64,000 nt of DNA from Rhodobacteraceae bacterium HLUCCA08. Lineage in GTDB: Bacteria; Pseudomonadota; Alphaproteobacteria; Rhodobacterales; Rhodobacteraceae. The position numbers and the translations under genes were made by a program. The notes beneath the pieces were generated by a model. It saw nothing but the letters and a program-made list of their open reading frames with translations. It was not told the origin of the DNA and made no database searches. How positions within the stretch are numbered: position 1 is the stretch's first letter; the number at the start of each line of letters is the position of its first letter. The DNA is taken from the NCBI GenBank assembly GCA_001314655.1, contig LJSF01000043.1, forward strand, positions 1 through 64,000, in the 5' to 3' direction. Shown one piece after another: positions 9,797 to 18,416 of this stretch.

Positions 9797-11098
9797 CTAC
9801 CTTTCGATCCGAGGCTTGGCGAGCAACGCCTGGAAGTTGAAGAAGCGCAGGTAAAGCAGGCTCAGGGCTGTGCCGATGATGACCAGCACCAGCGCGAAGG
9901 TCGCGCCCATCCCGTATTGCAGGTTGCCCCCGTAATTGTTGAGCGCGGTGCGGAAGGCCGCCATGGCCCAGACCTCGGTGGCGCTGCCGGGGCCGCCGCC
10001 CGTGCTGAGGAGGATGTATTCGAAGGACGCCAGCAAGGAGAGCGTCTGGTAGGCCGTTACGAAGAGGATCGGCCAGCGCATTTGCGGCAGGATGATGAAG
10101 CGCACCTGTTGCCAGCGTGTCGCGCCGTCGACCTCGGAGGCCAAGAGCATGGTCTGCGGGATCGCCTTGATGGCGCTTGCGAAGATGATCATTCCGAAGG
10201 AGGCGCCCACGACCCCGTTGATCAGGATCACCGCCACCCAGGCGTGGTATTCGCTGTGCATCATCCAGTTGATCCGCTCCACGCCGAAGGGGGCGAGGGC
10301 GCTGGCGAGGAACCCGTTGTCCCACATCAGCCATTTCCACATCAACACGTAAAGCACCGGCGGCAGGATGCGCGGCATGAACCAGATCGCGCGGAACGTG
10401 GCCGCTGTCCGTTCGGGCAAGTAGAAGGTGCTGATCGCGAGGAACAGGCCGAGACCAACGTTGAAGATCACCAGCGTCAACGCCACGTATATGAGCGTGT
10501 TGATCGCATAGCGCGCGGTTGATGGCAGGCTGAGCAGCAGTTCGAAATTGCGTGTCGTCCAGGACCAGCCGGTATAGGCGACCTCCACGATAGGGTCTTG
10601 TTCTGACTGCGGTATGCCCGCGGCCGAAAGGTCAGCCGCGAGCGCCGCGGCGGTGTCATGACGGATATTGAGGACGGAGCGCTGAAAGAGATCGGCGGCC
10701 CGCTTGCGGTCGCGCGTCATGCGGATTTCCGGCGCACGAAGGTCGCGCAGTGCGCGTTCCAGGTCGCGGCCCGTGGCGAAACTCTGCCCCCCGAGCGCCG
10801 CTTCGACGCGCTCGGCCAGCGGGGCACCGAAGGCCTCGGCAAGGGCGGCGAGCCCCTCTGCGTCGACGACGTAGCCCGCGTCCGCGAGATGGGACAGCGT
10901 GGCCTCGTTCAAACCCTGTTCCCTGAGGTCGCGCAGGCTGCCTTCGGTCAGCATGTAGTCGCCACCACGGATACCGGTGGACGTCGACATGTTGGTGAAG
11001 GCGAAGACCGCCGTCATCACGACGGGCAGAAGGTAGAACAGCACGACCGCGATCAGCGCGGGGGTGAGGAACAGAAATCCGATCCTGTCCTGTCGCAT
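9797..11098 (-). CDS. MalF-like ABC permease with large extracytoplasmic insertion
   Basis: This permease has 433 residues, well over the roughly 300 of a standard MalF-class partner. The first membrane helix is at about 6-33. A segment of about 160 residues (36-195) with no membrane helices follows, rich in Ala, Arg, Glu and Leu, before the core resumes at RYAINTLIYVALTLV. By topology this insert faces the periplasm, like the P2 loop of MalF, but I do not recognise its sequence. The EAA loop (ASEVDGATRWQQVRFI) is normal. The ATG at 11098 is chosen because it places the membrane helix at the N-terminus. The insert may contact the binding protein or set substrate specificity. Confidence 0.87.
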   Translation of the reverse strand: MRQDRIGFLFLTPALIAVVLFYLLPVVMTAVFAFTNMSTSTGIRGGDYMLTEGSLRDLREQGLNEATLSHLADAGYVVDAEGLAALAEAFGAPLAERVEAALGGQSFATGRDLERALRDLRAPEIRMTRDRKRAADLFQRSVLNIRHDTAAALAADLSAAGIPQSEQDPIVEVAYTGWSWTTRNFELLLSLPSTARYAINTLIYVALTLVIFNVGLGLFLAISTFYLPERTAATFRAIWFMPRILPPVLYVLMWKWLMWDNGFLASALAPFGVERINWMMHSEYHAWVAVILINGVVGASFGMIIFASAIKAIPQTMLLASEVDGATRWQQVRFIILPQMRWPILFVTAYQTLSLLASFEYILLSTGGGPGSATEVWAMAAFRTALNNYGGNLQYGMGATFALVLVIIGTALSLLYLRFFNFQALLAKPRIER

Positions 11099-11122
11099 GA
11101 TGGGTGCCCTCGACCGGGGGGA

Positions 11123-11150
11123 CGGACGGGCCAGATGACAGGCCCGTCCG
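11123..11150 (-). other. Stem-loop between binding-protein and permease genes
   Basis: A perfect 10-bp stem (11123-11132 with 11141-11150) with an 8-base loop lies just after the binding-protein stop on the minus strand. No T-run follows on the transcribed strand, so it is more likely an mRNA-stabilising or attenuating hairpin than a full terminator. Confidence 0.6.
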
Positions 11151-11160
11151 AGCGTTGTGC

Positions 11161-12504
11161 TCACCGAACGATCAGTTTGTCGCCCAGAACGGAGACAAGT
11201 TCGGCTTCCAGTTCGGCAACCGCTTCCTCGGGCGTCTGCACGCCGGTCCAGGCGCTTTCGAGGCCCGACCACATCGCCTCGGAATAGACGCCGTAATCGG
11301 GGTGGTTCGGCTGGCTGTTGGCGTGCGGCAGCAGGACCGAGGTCGCCGCATCGGCCCAGGGGTCCTGCGCGTAGAGCGGGACGCTGGATTGGCTCTCGGC
11401 CACGGCCAGGTGGGCGGACTTGATCGCGTGCAGCGTGTTGATCCGCGGCTCGGTCGCGATCTCCACGAGTTGCGCGGCGATGTTCTGCACGTCGTCGTCG
11501 CCCTGGTCGGTGACGAGGTAGACCAGCGGGTGGGTGATCGTGTTGGCCCGGCCAGCCTCGGTGCCGCCGGCGGGGATCAGGGTGAAGGCGACGGTGCCGA
11601 AGAAATCCTCGTTGCCTTCGCTGAGGTAGCGGCCGTAGTGCCAGGTCCCGCCGTGCCACATCGCGGCATTGCCGTTGGCCACGTCGGCATACCATTCGTT
11701 CCAGTCCGTGCCGATATGGGTGCGGCTGGTCACGCCCGCCGCCACCGCATCGACGAAGAACTGATAGAACTCGGTCATCGCCGCGCGGTCGAGCACGAGC
11801 TTGCCGCTTTCGGGATCGTAGAGCTCGCCGCCGAAGGATTGGTAGAACTGTGCGTAGTCAGGGCCGTTCGACACGCGCGGGGAAAAGCCCATGCCTTCCT
11901 CGACAAGGCCCATTTCCACGGCGCGCGTGGCGTCCTCCAGCACGTTCTGCAGGGTGTATTCCCCGGCCAGAACCGCCTCGGGCAGCGCATCGATTTCCGC
12001 GTCGGAGTAGCCGATGGCCCGCATGTGGTCGCGCCAGAAGAAGAACGGCCGGCTCTCGGCGTCCTGCGGAATGCCCCATTGCACGCCATTGAAGGCGGCG
12101 ATGTCCATCAGGTTGGGATAGACGTCCGACAGCGGCCAGGCGTCGAGGTCGAGGTAATCCTCGACCGGCACGATATAGCCGGCCTGGCTCCAAGGCGCGA
12201 TGTCGAGATGGCTGGTCACCACGATTTCGGGGGCGTCGCCCGCCTCTGCAGCGAGGGTCACGGCCTGCTTGAACTCGGCCCAGCCGCCGAATTCCCACAT
12301 GTATTCTATGGAGATGGTGATCTCTTCACCGCGGATCGCCGCCTCGCGTTCGAGGATGTCGGCCGCCATTTCGATGGCTTCCCAGCGGTAGCTGTCGGCT
12401 TCACTGGAGCCGCCGCTCCAGACGCGGATTTCGTAGGTTTGCGCTGTGGCGGTGGCAGCGAGGACGCTGCAAAGCGCGGTCGCTGAAAGAAGTCTCTTGG
12501 TCAT
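11161..12504 (-). CDS. Extracellular solute-binding protein, family 1 (carbohydrate type)
   Basis: This is the periplasmic binding protein (447 residues) of the second ABC importer. The ATG at 12504 is preceded by GGGAG and begins a Sec signal peptide MTKRLLSATALCSVLAATATA (cleavage near residue 21). Longer in-frame starts would bury the signal peptide. The mature part has several exposed aromatic motifs (WEFGGWAEF, WNEWYADVANG, WHGGTWHYGRY) usual in sugar-binding proteins. It is the first gene of the minus-strand operon running down to 4572. The ligand is not evident from sequence; operon context suggests a glycerophosphodiester or glycosylated polyol. Confidence 0.9.
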   Translation of the reverse strand: MTKRLLSATALCSVLAATATAQTYEIRVWSGGSSEADSYRWEAIEMAADILEREAAIRGEEITISIEYMWEFGGWAEFKQAVTLAAEAGDAPEIVVTSHLDIAPWSQAGYIVPVEDYLDLDAWPLSDVYPNLMDIAAFNGVQWGIPQDAESRPFFFWRDHMRAIGYSDAEIDALPEAVLAGEYTLQNVLEDATRAVEMGLVEEGMGFSPRVSNGPDYAQFYQSFGGELYDPESGKLVLDRAAMTEFYQFFVDAVAAGVTSRTHIGTDWNEWYADVANGNAAMWHGGTWHYGRYLSEGNEDFFGTVAFTLIPAGGTEAGRANTITHPLVYLVTDQGDDDVQNIAAQLVEIATEPRINTLHAIKSAHLAVAESQSSVPLYAQDPWADAATSVLLPHANSQPNHPDYGVYSEAMWSGLESAWTGVQTPEEAVAELEAELVSVLGDKLIVR

Positions 12505-12593
12505 GGAATTCTCCCTTGGGGACGGCACGGTGGCAGCCGTGCCCTGTACGGATGTCGGGCGTCTCGGGTCGACGAAGTGCGTGCTTTCTTGGT

Positions 12594-12609
12594 GTGAACA
12601 CGTGTGCAC
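12594..12609. promoter_or_regulatory. Candidate LacI operator for the phosphodiesterase operon
   Basis: GTGAACACGTGTGCAC is a 16-bp palindrome matching in seven of eight base pairs, with a central CACGTG. It lies about 90 bases upstream of the binding-protein start. LacI-family proteins bind even palindromes with a central CG, and the operon encodes such a regulator. The link is inferred. Confidence 0.5.
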
Positions 12610-12679
12610 GGCCCTTGGTTAAAGGGCATTTTCAAAGGCACAGTGACGTTTGTGAAAAAGAAAAATGACGAATCCGCGC

Positions 12680-13204
12680 CAGGGTTCCGCCGATCACAAA
12701 GACATCGTTGCCAAAAGGGGGAAATCGTCGGCACCGACCGCGGCCCCGTCGATCCATTCCGGGATGCAAGCGCGATGATGTTCGCGCTGAGCGCCTCCTC
12801 GCCGGGGCACCCCCGTCAAGCTTTCCACTGGGCTGTGCGACGCTGGCCAAGCGCAGGGCATTCAAATGGATCCGGGACCCGGAACGCCAGCCTGAGATGG
12901 TCCGAACAACGACACTGGCAGACCGGGGTCAGACCCATTCGGAGGCATCTTCCGTCTGGCCGGCGTCTCGAGCGTGAGGTCTGGCACGGTCTTCCAAAGC
13001 CGATCGTTGTCCTTTCCGGCGCATATGGCCGCGCCTCCAGCTTCGTTGTCAGCCCACCATGCTCCTCGCGCCACAGGTGGTGGGCGCGCTTCGTCATGCC
13101 GATCGAGCGACCGCCTCGGCTACCGACCGGCTTTGTGACGCCGGAACGCCGACCTGGCGCATTTTCGCGACGATCTCTTCGGAGTCGTGCCTGTTCCGGG
13201 GCAT
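12680..13204 (-). pseudogene. Decayed IS3-family transposase (orfA and start of orfB)
   Basis: Pieces of an IS3-family transposase can be followed on the minus strand across several frameshifts. The OrfA start MPRNRHDSEEIVAKMRQV (from 13204) and SVAEAVARS continue in another frame as SIGMTKRAHHLWREEHGGL near 13106. A third frame gives NDRLWKTVPDLTLE (about 13011-12966), the usual OrfA coiled-coil region. Then come pieces like the OrfB start: CPALGQRRTAQWK near 12850-12820 and ANIIALASRNGSTG further on. None of the frames is open throughout, the catalytic DDE part of OrfB is missing, and I see no clean terminal repeats, so this is a dead remnant. It sits between the phosphodiesterase operon and the amino-acid importer. 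Confidence 0.72.
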
Positions 13205-13713
13205 TCCTGTGCCTGCCGTCTGGTTCGCAAGCCCATCTCGGCGAGGTCCACGGTCCACGGTCCAGGGGGCAGTCGACCATTGGCCTGCGCCGATAGGGTG
13301 GTCCGGGTTCAACCTTGTTGCAGGATGGGTCTGGGCGCCACGAAGGGCGGGGCCGGCGACGCGGCTCGGGATGGCGAAGCCGGCCACGAGATGACCTCCG
13401 GAGCCGCCGATTACGACCCTCGATCACCTCGTCCCGATCGGCGAAGCCTTCCGAAGAGGCGTCCAGACAGCCGTCCATCACGAGGTCCCATTCCGTGACC
13501 ACTCCGGGACCGGTCGCATGCCTCGGCGATCAGCGGCAGGAGGCGATCGCGAAAGCGCTTGCGGTCGATCGGCCGTTGGAACGACGTGACGGTTCCGTGT
13601 CGCGCGGGCGCTCCGGTGCTTGATCCCGTTGCTTTCAGGTGGGGACAGTTGCCTTGTCTTGGAACGACAAGGCCAAAGGCCGCTCGGGCACATGACTCCC
13701 GAACCGATCGGCG
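13205..13713. other. Unassigned stretch next to the IS remnant
   Basis: About 500 bases with open frames on both strands but no recognisable protein. A minus-strand frame near 13600-13500 reads like a short real coding piece (FQRPIDRKRFRDRLLPLIAE) and then decays. It may be more mobile-element debris. Confidence 0.35.
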
Positions 13714-14271
13714 TCACGAACCCATGGCGTATCTTGTCAACCAGGCGAACTGATGGTCGTTCTCTACGGTTTCGGGGAATTGTTGGCGCAGCAGGCGCAC
13801 CGCATGTTCCGGTGTATGCCCGGCGTCGATCAAATGCATCGCGGCGACCACACCGCTCCGGCCCGCACCATATTGACAACTCATGGCCACGGATTCGCCA
13901 GACGCGAACACTGTCGTGAAGGCGGGCGACAAACGTCTCCATGCCCGCATGAAGGCTGCACTTGGCACGGAATAATCTTCGATGGGCAAGGCGATGGCGC
14001 AGAAGCCTCGGGCATTGACCGCTCTACGTAGACTCGCGATGGCGTCCCGGGGGAGTTCATCGGGCTGGGTCAGGATCAGGAGCAGCCTCATCCCTGCGTC
14101 ACATGCATGGGCCAATGTGGCGTCCATCCTGTCGGGGTTCATCAGGGCTTGCCCACGAAGATCGATATCCAGTCCGGGGAACCCCATCGTGACGACATGC
14201 CCTCCACCGGGGCGCGGGCAGATTGCGCGCACCGAACTGTCCGGATGGGAAGCGATCAGGTCTTCGGGCAT
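13714..14271 (-). CDS. Protein-tyrosine/dual-specificity phosphatase-like protein
   Basis: This is a 185-residue cysteine phosphatase-fold protein. The P-loop SCQYGAGRSG carries the C-x5-R signature (Cys132, Arg138), and IEDYSVP around residues 97-103 offers Asp99 as general acid. It has no signal peptide and should be cytoplasmic. It lies 56 bases downstream of aapJ on the same strand, so it could be co-transcribed with the amino-acid importer, although no functional tie is known. The substrate is unknown; a small protein phosphatase or a phosphatase of a small molecule are both possible. Confidence 0.75.
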   Translation of the reverse strand: MPEDLIASHPDSSVRAICPRPGGGHVVTMGFPGLDIDLRGQALMNPDRMDATLAHACDAGMRLLLILTQPDELPRDAIASLRRAVNARGFCAIALPIEDYSVPSAAFMRAWRRLSPAFTTVFASGESVAMSCQYGAGRSGVVAAMHLIDAGHTPEHAVRLLRQQFPETVENDHQFAWLTRYAMGS

Positions 14272-14327
14272 TGGGTCTCGGGATGGAAAGTCGCGCGCTC
14301 CGGGAGCCGGAGCGCGCCGAACCAGTC

Positions 14328-15371
14328 TCAGCGGATCGGATAGGGATACATCAGCCCACCGTTTGCAGCATGTGCATTCGGCGTTTCCGCACGGTCCAGA
14401 CCGAAGGGCGTATCGACACCCAGATGACGGTCGAAAACTTCGCCATAGGACCCAACCTGCTTGACGATCTGGTATGCCCAGTCATCCACCAGGCCAAGCT
14501 TGGCTGCCATGTCGGTGGTGGCGCTGTCGGCGCCGAACATGCGTTGCACGGCGGGCGGCTGGTTGTCCAGATCGGCCATGACCTCGTCGATATTGGCCGA
14601 GGTGATGCCATGGCTGTCGGCGTTCAACATGACCTGGAAACCCCAGAACAGGGCGGCCTCGAACGCCTGGTCCGGGCGTGCGACCAGCGTCAGCGGCTCG
14701 TTCGAGATGACCTCGGGCAGGATCACGTAATCCGCAGGGTTCTCTGAAAGCTGACGGTCCGCGGTCAGCGCCGTCACATCCGAGGCATAGACATCGCATT
14801 TGCCGGAAAAGAACGCCTCGAGACGGGCTGTCTTGTCGGCGATGTTCTCGACCCGGTAGGTCATGCCCTGCGCGCCGAACCAGTCGGCGATGTTGAGCAG
14901 CGTGGTCGAGCCGTCCTCGGCGCAGACGCTGGCGCCATCGAGTTCGGCGGCACTGGACACGCCGAGGGAATTGGGAACCATGAAGCCCTGACCGTCAAAG
15001 AAGGTGGTGACAACGAATGCCATGCCTTCATCCGCATCGCGGGTCCCTGTGCGGGTGATCGAGCGCGAACCCATATGCGCCTCGCCTGCGACGATGGTCT
15101 TCATCGAGTCGGAAAAACCGACGCCACGGATGTCGGCCTTGTCGGCGTCGCCCAGAACTGCCGCCGCAGCCATGCGGCAGAAATCGGCGTTGAAGCCCTG
15201 AAACACGCCCGTGCTGTCGGGCACGGAAAAACCGGGGGCGGTCGGGCTGACCAGGCAGATCAGGCTGTCGTTGGCCTTGATGTCGTCCATGACCGGCCCG
15301 GCCAGTGCGGGTACGGTCGTGACGGCAAGGATCGAACTGAGAGCGGTGAGGCACAGTTGGGCGGGGCGCAT
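14328..15371 (-). CDS. aapJ: General L-amino-acid ABC transporter binding protein AapJ-like
   Basis: This is a periplasmic polar amino-acid-binding protein (347 residues) of the AapJ class. The ATG at 15371 is preceded by AGGAG at good spacing and starts a Sec signal peptide ending PALA (about residue 24). Family features are FNADFCRMAAAAVLGD, SRSITRTGTRD, VCAEDGSTT and the late GSYGEVFDRHLG segment. In the usual aap operon this gene comes first; here it is last, after aapQ and aapM. An operator-like palindrome lies in the gap before it. AapJ-type systems take up a broad range of L-amino acids. Confidence 0.9.
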   Translation of the reverse strand: MRPAQLCLTALSSILAVTTVPALAGPVMDDIKANDSLICLVSPTAPGFSVPDSTGVFQGFNADFCRMAAAAVLGDADKADIRGVGFSDSMKTIVAGEAHMGSRSITRTGTRDADEGMAFVVTTFFDGQGFMVPNSLGVSSAAELDGASVCAEDGSTTLLNIADWFGAQGMTYRVENIADKTARLEAFFSGKCDVYASDVTALTADRQLSENPADYVILPEVISNEPLTLVARPDQAFEAALFWGFQVMLNADSHGITSANIDEVMADLDNQPPAVQRMFGADSATTDMAAKLGLVDDWAYQIVKQVGSYGEVFDRHLGVDTPFGLDRAETPNAHAANGGLMYPYPIR

Positions 15372-15415
15372 GGAAAGCTCCTGTTGTTGAAAACTCGGCA
15401 TCGAAGGACGCATTT

Positions 15416-15427
15416 CCTGTATACAGG
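15416..15427. promoter_or_regulatory. Operator-like palindrome upstream of aapJ
   Basis: CCTGTATACAGG is a perfect 12-bp palindrome in the aapM-aapJ gap, about 45 bases from the aapJ start. Its TGTATACAGG part recurs exactly in the aapQ-gntR intergenic region at 17733-17742, so both are likely sites for the divergently encoded GntR protein. Confidence 0.65.
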
Positions 15428-15452
15428 TATAGTTCTTCAAATTCATGACAGG

Positions 15453-16538
15453 TCAGCGGCGTCTTGCGCCTTGGTTGCGATGCAATTCGCGCCCCACCCA
15501 TGACAGGAACGCGCAGGACAACAGGAACCAGGCCCCGACAAAGGCGTAGGCCTCGAGCGCGAACTGCCCCCAGCCCGGTTCGCTGAACGCCATGCGCGCG
15601 GTCGATGTCAGGTCGTGAATGCCGAGGACCACGACCAGCGAGGTATCCTTGTAGGCCCCGATCACCGAGTTCACCAACGCCGGAAGGCTGCGTGACAGGG
15701 CCTGTGGCAACAGCACGAGGCGCATGGTCTTGCCCCGGGACAGGCCAAGGGAAAAGGCTGCCTCCTGCTGGCTGACCGGCAGCGATTGCAGCCCGCCGCG
15801 CACATCCTCGGCGAAATACGAGGCGTGAAAGAACACCAATGCGATCAGCGTCGCCATCACCGGGCTGATCCGCGTGTCCGGCGGCAGGGTCAGCGGCAGA
15901 ACGAAGACACCGACGAACAGGACGGTGACCATGGGAATACCGCGCATCCCCTCGATATAGACCAAGGCGGCGCGGCGCAGCACCGGCCGACGCGTCTGGT
16001 GGCGCAGCACCGCCAGCGCCACTCCCAGCGGAAAAGCCAGCGCGATGGCGATGACCGACAGGATCAGCAGAACCGGCATTCCGTTCCAGCGCGACATGTC
16101 GACAGCCAGAAGCCCGGTCCAGCCACCGCCCATCAGCACGAAGGCCATCGGGATCACCCCGGCCCACAGGGCCAGAAGCATCCGGGGCCGCAGCCAGCGA
16201 AGCCGCCCGGTGATCCGCAGCCCCACCAGCGCCGACAGCGCCAGCAGCAGCAAGGACACCAAAGCCGGGCGCCAATGTTCGGCATAGGGATAGGTGCCGA
16301 ACAGCATGAAGCGGCTCTTCTCAAGATAAAAGCGCCAGCACGCCCCCGACGCCCCGGCGCACTCCTCAATCGGTCGCGTGGGCGAGACCGCCGAGATCAC
16401 CGCCCAATCGACCAGCGCCCATGTGACGGAAATCGCCACGGCGGCACTGACGAGCGACACAAGCGCCGTCACCGGCGTGCCGGCCCATTGCCGCAGGATG
16501 TCGCTGCGTGCCTCGGGGGGAGGATTTGGCGGGATCAC
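15453..16538 (-). CDS. aapM: Amino-acid ABC transporter permease AapM-like
   Basis: This is a 361-residue permease of the AapM type, with several N-terminal helices preceding the core permease domain and an EAA-type loop (EEAAFSLGLSRGKTMRLVLLPQ class: QQEAAFSLGLSRGKTMRLV). GIPMVTVLFVGVFVLP and VIGAYKDTSLVVVLGIHDL are typical of the family. The GTG start at 16538 overlaps the aapQ stop by four bases; no in-frame ATG is better placed. It would pair with AapQ to form the channel. Confidence 0.9.
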   Translation of the reverse strand: MIPPNPPPEARSDILRQWAGTPVTALVSLVSAAVAISVTWALVDWAVISAVSPTRPIEECAGASGACWRFYLEKSRFMLFGTYPYAEHWRPALVSLLLLALSALVGLRITGRLRWLRPRMLLALWAGVIPMAFVLMGGGWTGLLAVDMSRWNGMPVLLILSVIAIALAFPLGVALAVLRHQTRRPVLRRAALVYIEGMRGIPMVTVLFVGVFVLPLTLPPDTRISPVMATLIALVFFHASYFAEDVRGGLQSLPVSQQEAAFSLGLSRGKTMRLVLLPQALSRSLPALVNSVIGAYKDTSLVVVLGIHDLTSTARMAFSEPGWGQFALEAYAFVGAWFLLSCAFLSWVGRELHRNQGARRR

Positions 16539-17698
16539 GCGGCACCTCCGGCGCCGCGGGCACGCAGCCTGTCGTTCAGCCGGTTCATCAGCGAGGACGC
16601 GACAAGACAGAGACCCAGATAGAGCCCCATGGTGACCAGCATCATCTCGAGCGGTCGGAACGTCTGGTTGATGATCGTGCCGCTGATTGACATCAGGTCG
16701 GAATAACCCACGGCGATGGCGATCGAGGTGTTCTTGATCAGGTTCACATATTGGTTGATCATCGGTGGGATCACGATCCGCAGCACCTGTGGCAGAACGA
16801 CGAAGCGCGTCACGTGCCGCGGTGTCAGGCCAAGCGCCCGCGCGGCCTCGACCTGGCCCTGCGGCACCGACAGGATGCCGCCGCGCACCACCTCGGCGAT
16901 CTGCGCGCCATGGTAGAGCCCCAGGGTGACCAGAACCACGATGAACTGAACCGAAAGCCGCGCCCCGCCATCGAAATCGAAACGCCGGAACTCCGGCAGG
17001 CTCGGCACCAGCGGCGTATCGGCAAGCACCGCGAAGATCAGGGGAAGCCCGATGATCGCGGCAAGGATCACCGGCAGCACCACGATGTCCCTGCCCGTGT
17101 CGCGCTTGATGCGGCGTGCGTGGCGATGCCACAGCACCGCGACCGCGACCGCGGCGGCCAGCGGCAGCAGCAGCCACAATTGCCGGGCATCCGCTTCGAT
17201 CGCCGGCATGTAGATCGACCGGTTGGTCAGATGCAGCGGCCCGATGGACAGCGCCTCGCGCACCGGGGGCAAGCCGCGCACCGCGACGACATAAAGCACC
17301 AGCAGCACGAGGATCTTGGGCAGGTTGCGGAACAATTCGACGTAAAGCAGCGCGATCATGCGGCCCGCCGGGCTGGGTGTCACGCTGACAAGGCCCATCA
17401 CGACGCCCAGACCCGTGGCCAGCACCAGACCGCATATGGCCAGAAACACCGTGTTGAGCAGACCGGCAAGGATCACCCGCCCGTAGCTGTCGCCGGCATC
17501 ATAGGGGATCAGGCTTTCGCTCAGGTCGAATCCGGCGGTCTGCGACAGAAATCCGTATCCCGGCGTCACGCCCGCCGCCTGCATGTTCAGCCAGATATTG
17601 CCCCCGAGGATCGTCAGGCTCAGCAAGATTGCCCCGACAACCGCGAGCCCAACCCGGTCAGGGGCGGATCGGCGGGCAGGCGGCGGCGCGTGTTGCAT
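16535..17698 (-). CDS. aapQ: Amino-acid ABC transporter permease AapQ-like
   Basis: This is a 387-residue permease of the AapQ class. The core shows FRNLPKILVLLVLYVV, QIAEVVRGGILSVPQGQVEA with the EAA loop (EAARALGLTPRHVTRFV) and NQYVNLIKNTSIAIAVGYSDL, all characteristic. The ATG at 17698 is the first gene of the minus-strand transcript and faces the GntR gene across 91 bases. No aapP ATPase gene follows within the window. Confidence 0.9.
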   Translation of the reverse strand: MQHAPPPARRSAPDRVGLAVVGAILLSLTILGGNIWLNMQAAGVTPGYGFLSQTAGFDLSESLIPYDAGDSYGRVILAGLLNTVFLAICGLVLATGLGVVMGLVSVTPSPAGRMIALLYVELFRNLPKILVLLVLYVVAVRGLPPVREALSIGPLHLTNRSIYMPAIEADARQLWLLLPLAAAVAVAVLWHRHARRIKRDTGRDIVVLPVILAAIIGLPLIFAVLADTPLVPSLPEFRRFDFDGGARLSVQFIVVLVTLGLYHGAQIAEVVRGGILSVPQGQVEAARALGLTPRHVTRFVVLPQVLRIVIPPMINQYVNLIKNTSIAIAVGYSDLMSISGTIINQTFRPLEMMLVTMGLYLGLCLVASSLMNRLNDRLRARGAGGAA

Positions 17699-17724
17699 GG
17701 AAGGTCTCGGTGCAATACAGCTTT

Positions 17725-17742
17725 TGCATACGTGTATACAGG
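17725..17742. promoter_or_regulatory. Operator-like site in the aapQ-gntR intergenic region
   Basis: The stretch contains TGTATACAGG (17733-17742), identical to the core of the palindrome upstream of aapJ, preceded by TGCATACG, giving an imperfect dyad. It lies between the divergent aapQ and GntR genes, where an autoregulating repressor would bind. Confidence 0.6.
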
Positions 17743-17789
17743 CAGTGTGTCGGACCCGTGACACTTGCCGGCTTCGGAATGAGACGAGA

Positions 17790-18416
17790 ATGACCATCCA
17801 CAGGGCCAAGCCCCGCGCCGATGATATCGCGGATGCCATCCGCAAGCGGATTTGCCTGCACCCGCAGGATGGGCCGTATCTGCTGCTCGAAGGCGAGCTG
17901 GCGGATGAGTTCGGCATCTCCCGCACCCCGGTGCGGCAAGCGTTGCAGCGGCTGGCCTATGAAGGTCTGATCGAGGTGCGCACCGGCGTCGGCTCCGTCG
18001 CGAACCCCATGGATCCGGCGCAGCGCGGTATGCATCTCGCGGTGCATGGCGAATTGCTGAGGCTTGTGGCGCGGCTGCCCGATGCTCCGGTACCGCAAGA
18101 GGTCGCACGGCGTCTGGGCATGATAAGCACGTCGGACATGTCGCATCTGCCGACGGATCCGGACAGTGTCTACGCGGTATTCACGGAACTCAATGCCCTG
18201 TTGTCCCAGCTGATCCCCGATCCGGTCATCGCCGATGCGCATCTCGTCAGCGGCTGGAGGATCGTGCGCTGGCTCCTGTCAGATATGCAGAATGGCAGAG
18301 CCACGAGTCTCGACGCCTTGATCGGCCTTTGCCGGGCTATTCTTCACGCCGCCCATAATGGGCGGGTAGCAACGTTCCGAGCCGCCGCGGACATCGTGCT
18401 TGCAGCCAACGCGTGA
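17790..18416 (+). CDS. GntR-family transcriptional regulator
   Basis: This is a 208-residue regulator with an N-terminal winged helix (about residues 8-70; GELADEFGISRTPVRQALQRL is the recognition region, here given in part as ISRTPVRQALQRL). The C-terminal part is helical and about 130 residues long but lacks the clear metal-binding motifs of a full FCD domain. The ATG at 17790 is chosen because upstream residues are not HTH-like. It is divergent from aapQ and probably represses the amino-acid importer through the TGTATACAGG sites; its effector is unknown. Confidence 0.82.
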   Translation: MTIHRAKPRADDIADAIRKRICLHPQDGPYLLLEGELADEFGISRTPVRQALQRLAYEGLIEVRTGVGSVANPMDPAQRGMHLAVHGELLRLVARLPDAPVPQEVARRLGMISTSDMSHLPTDPDSVYAVFTELNALLSQLIPDPVIADAHLVSGWRIVRWLLSDMQNGRATSLDALIGLCRAILHAAHNGRVATFRAAADIVLAANA

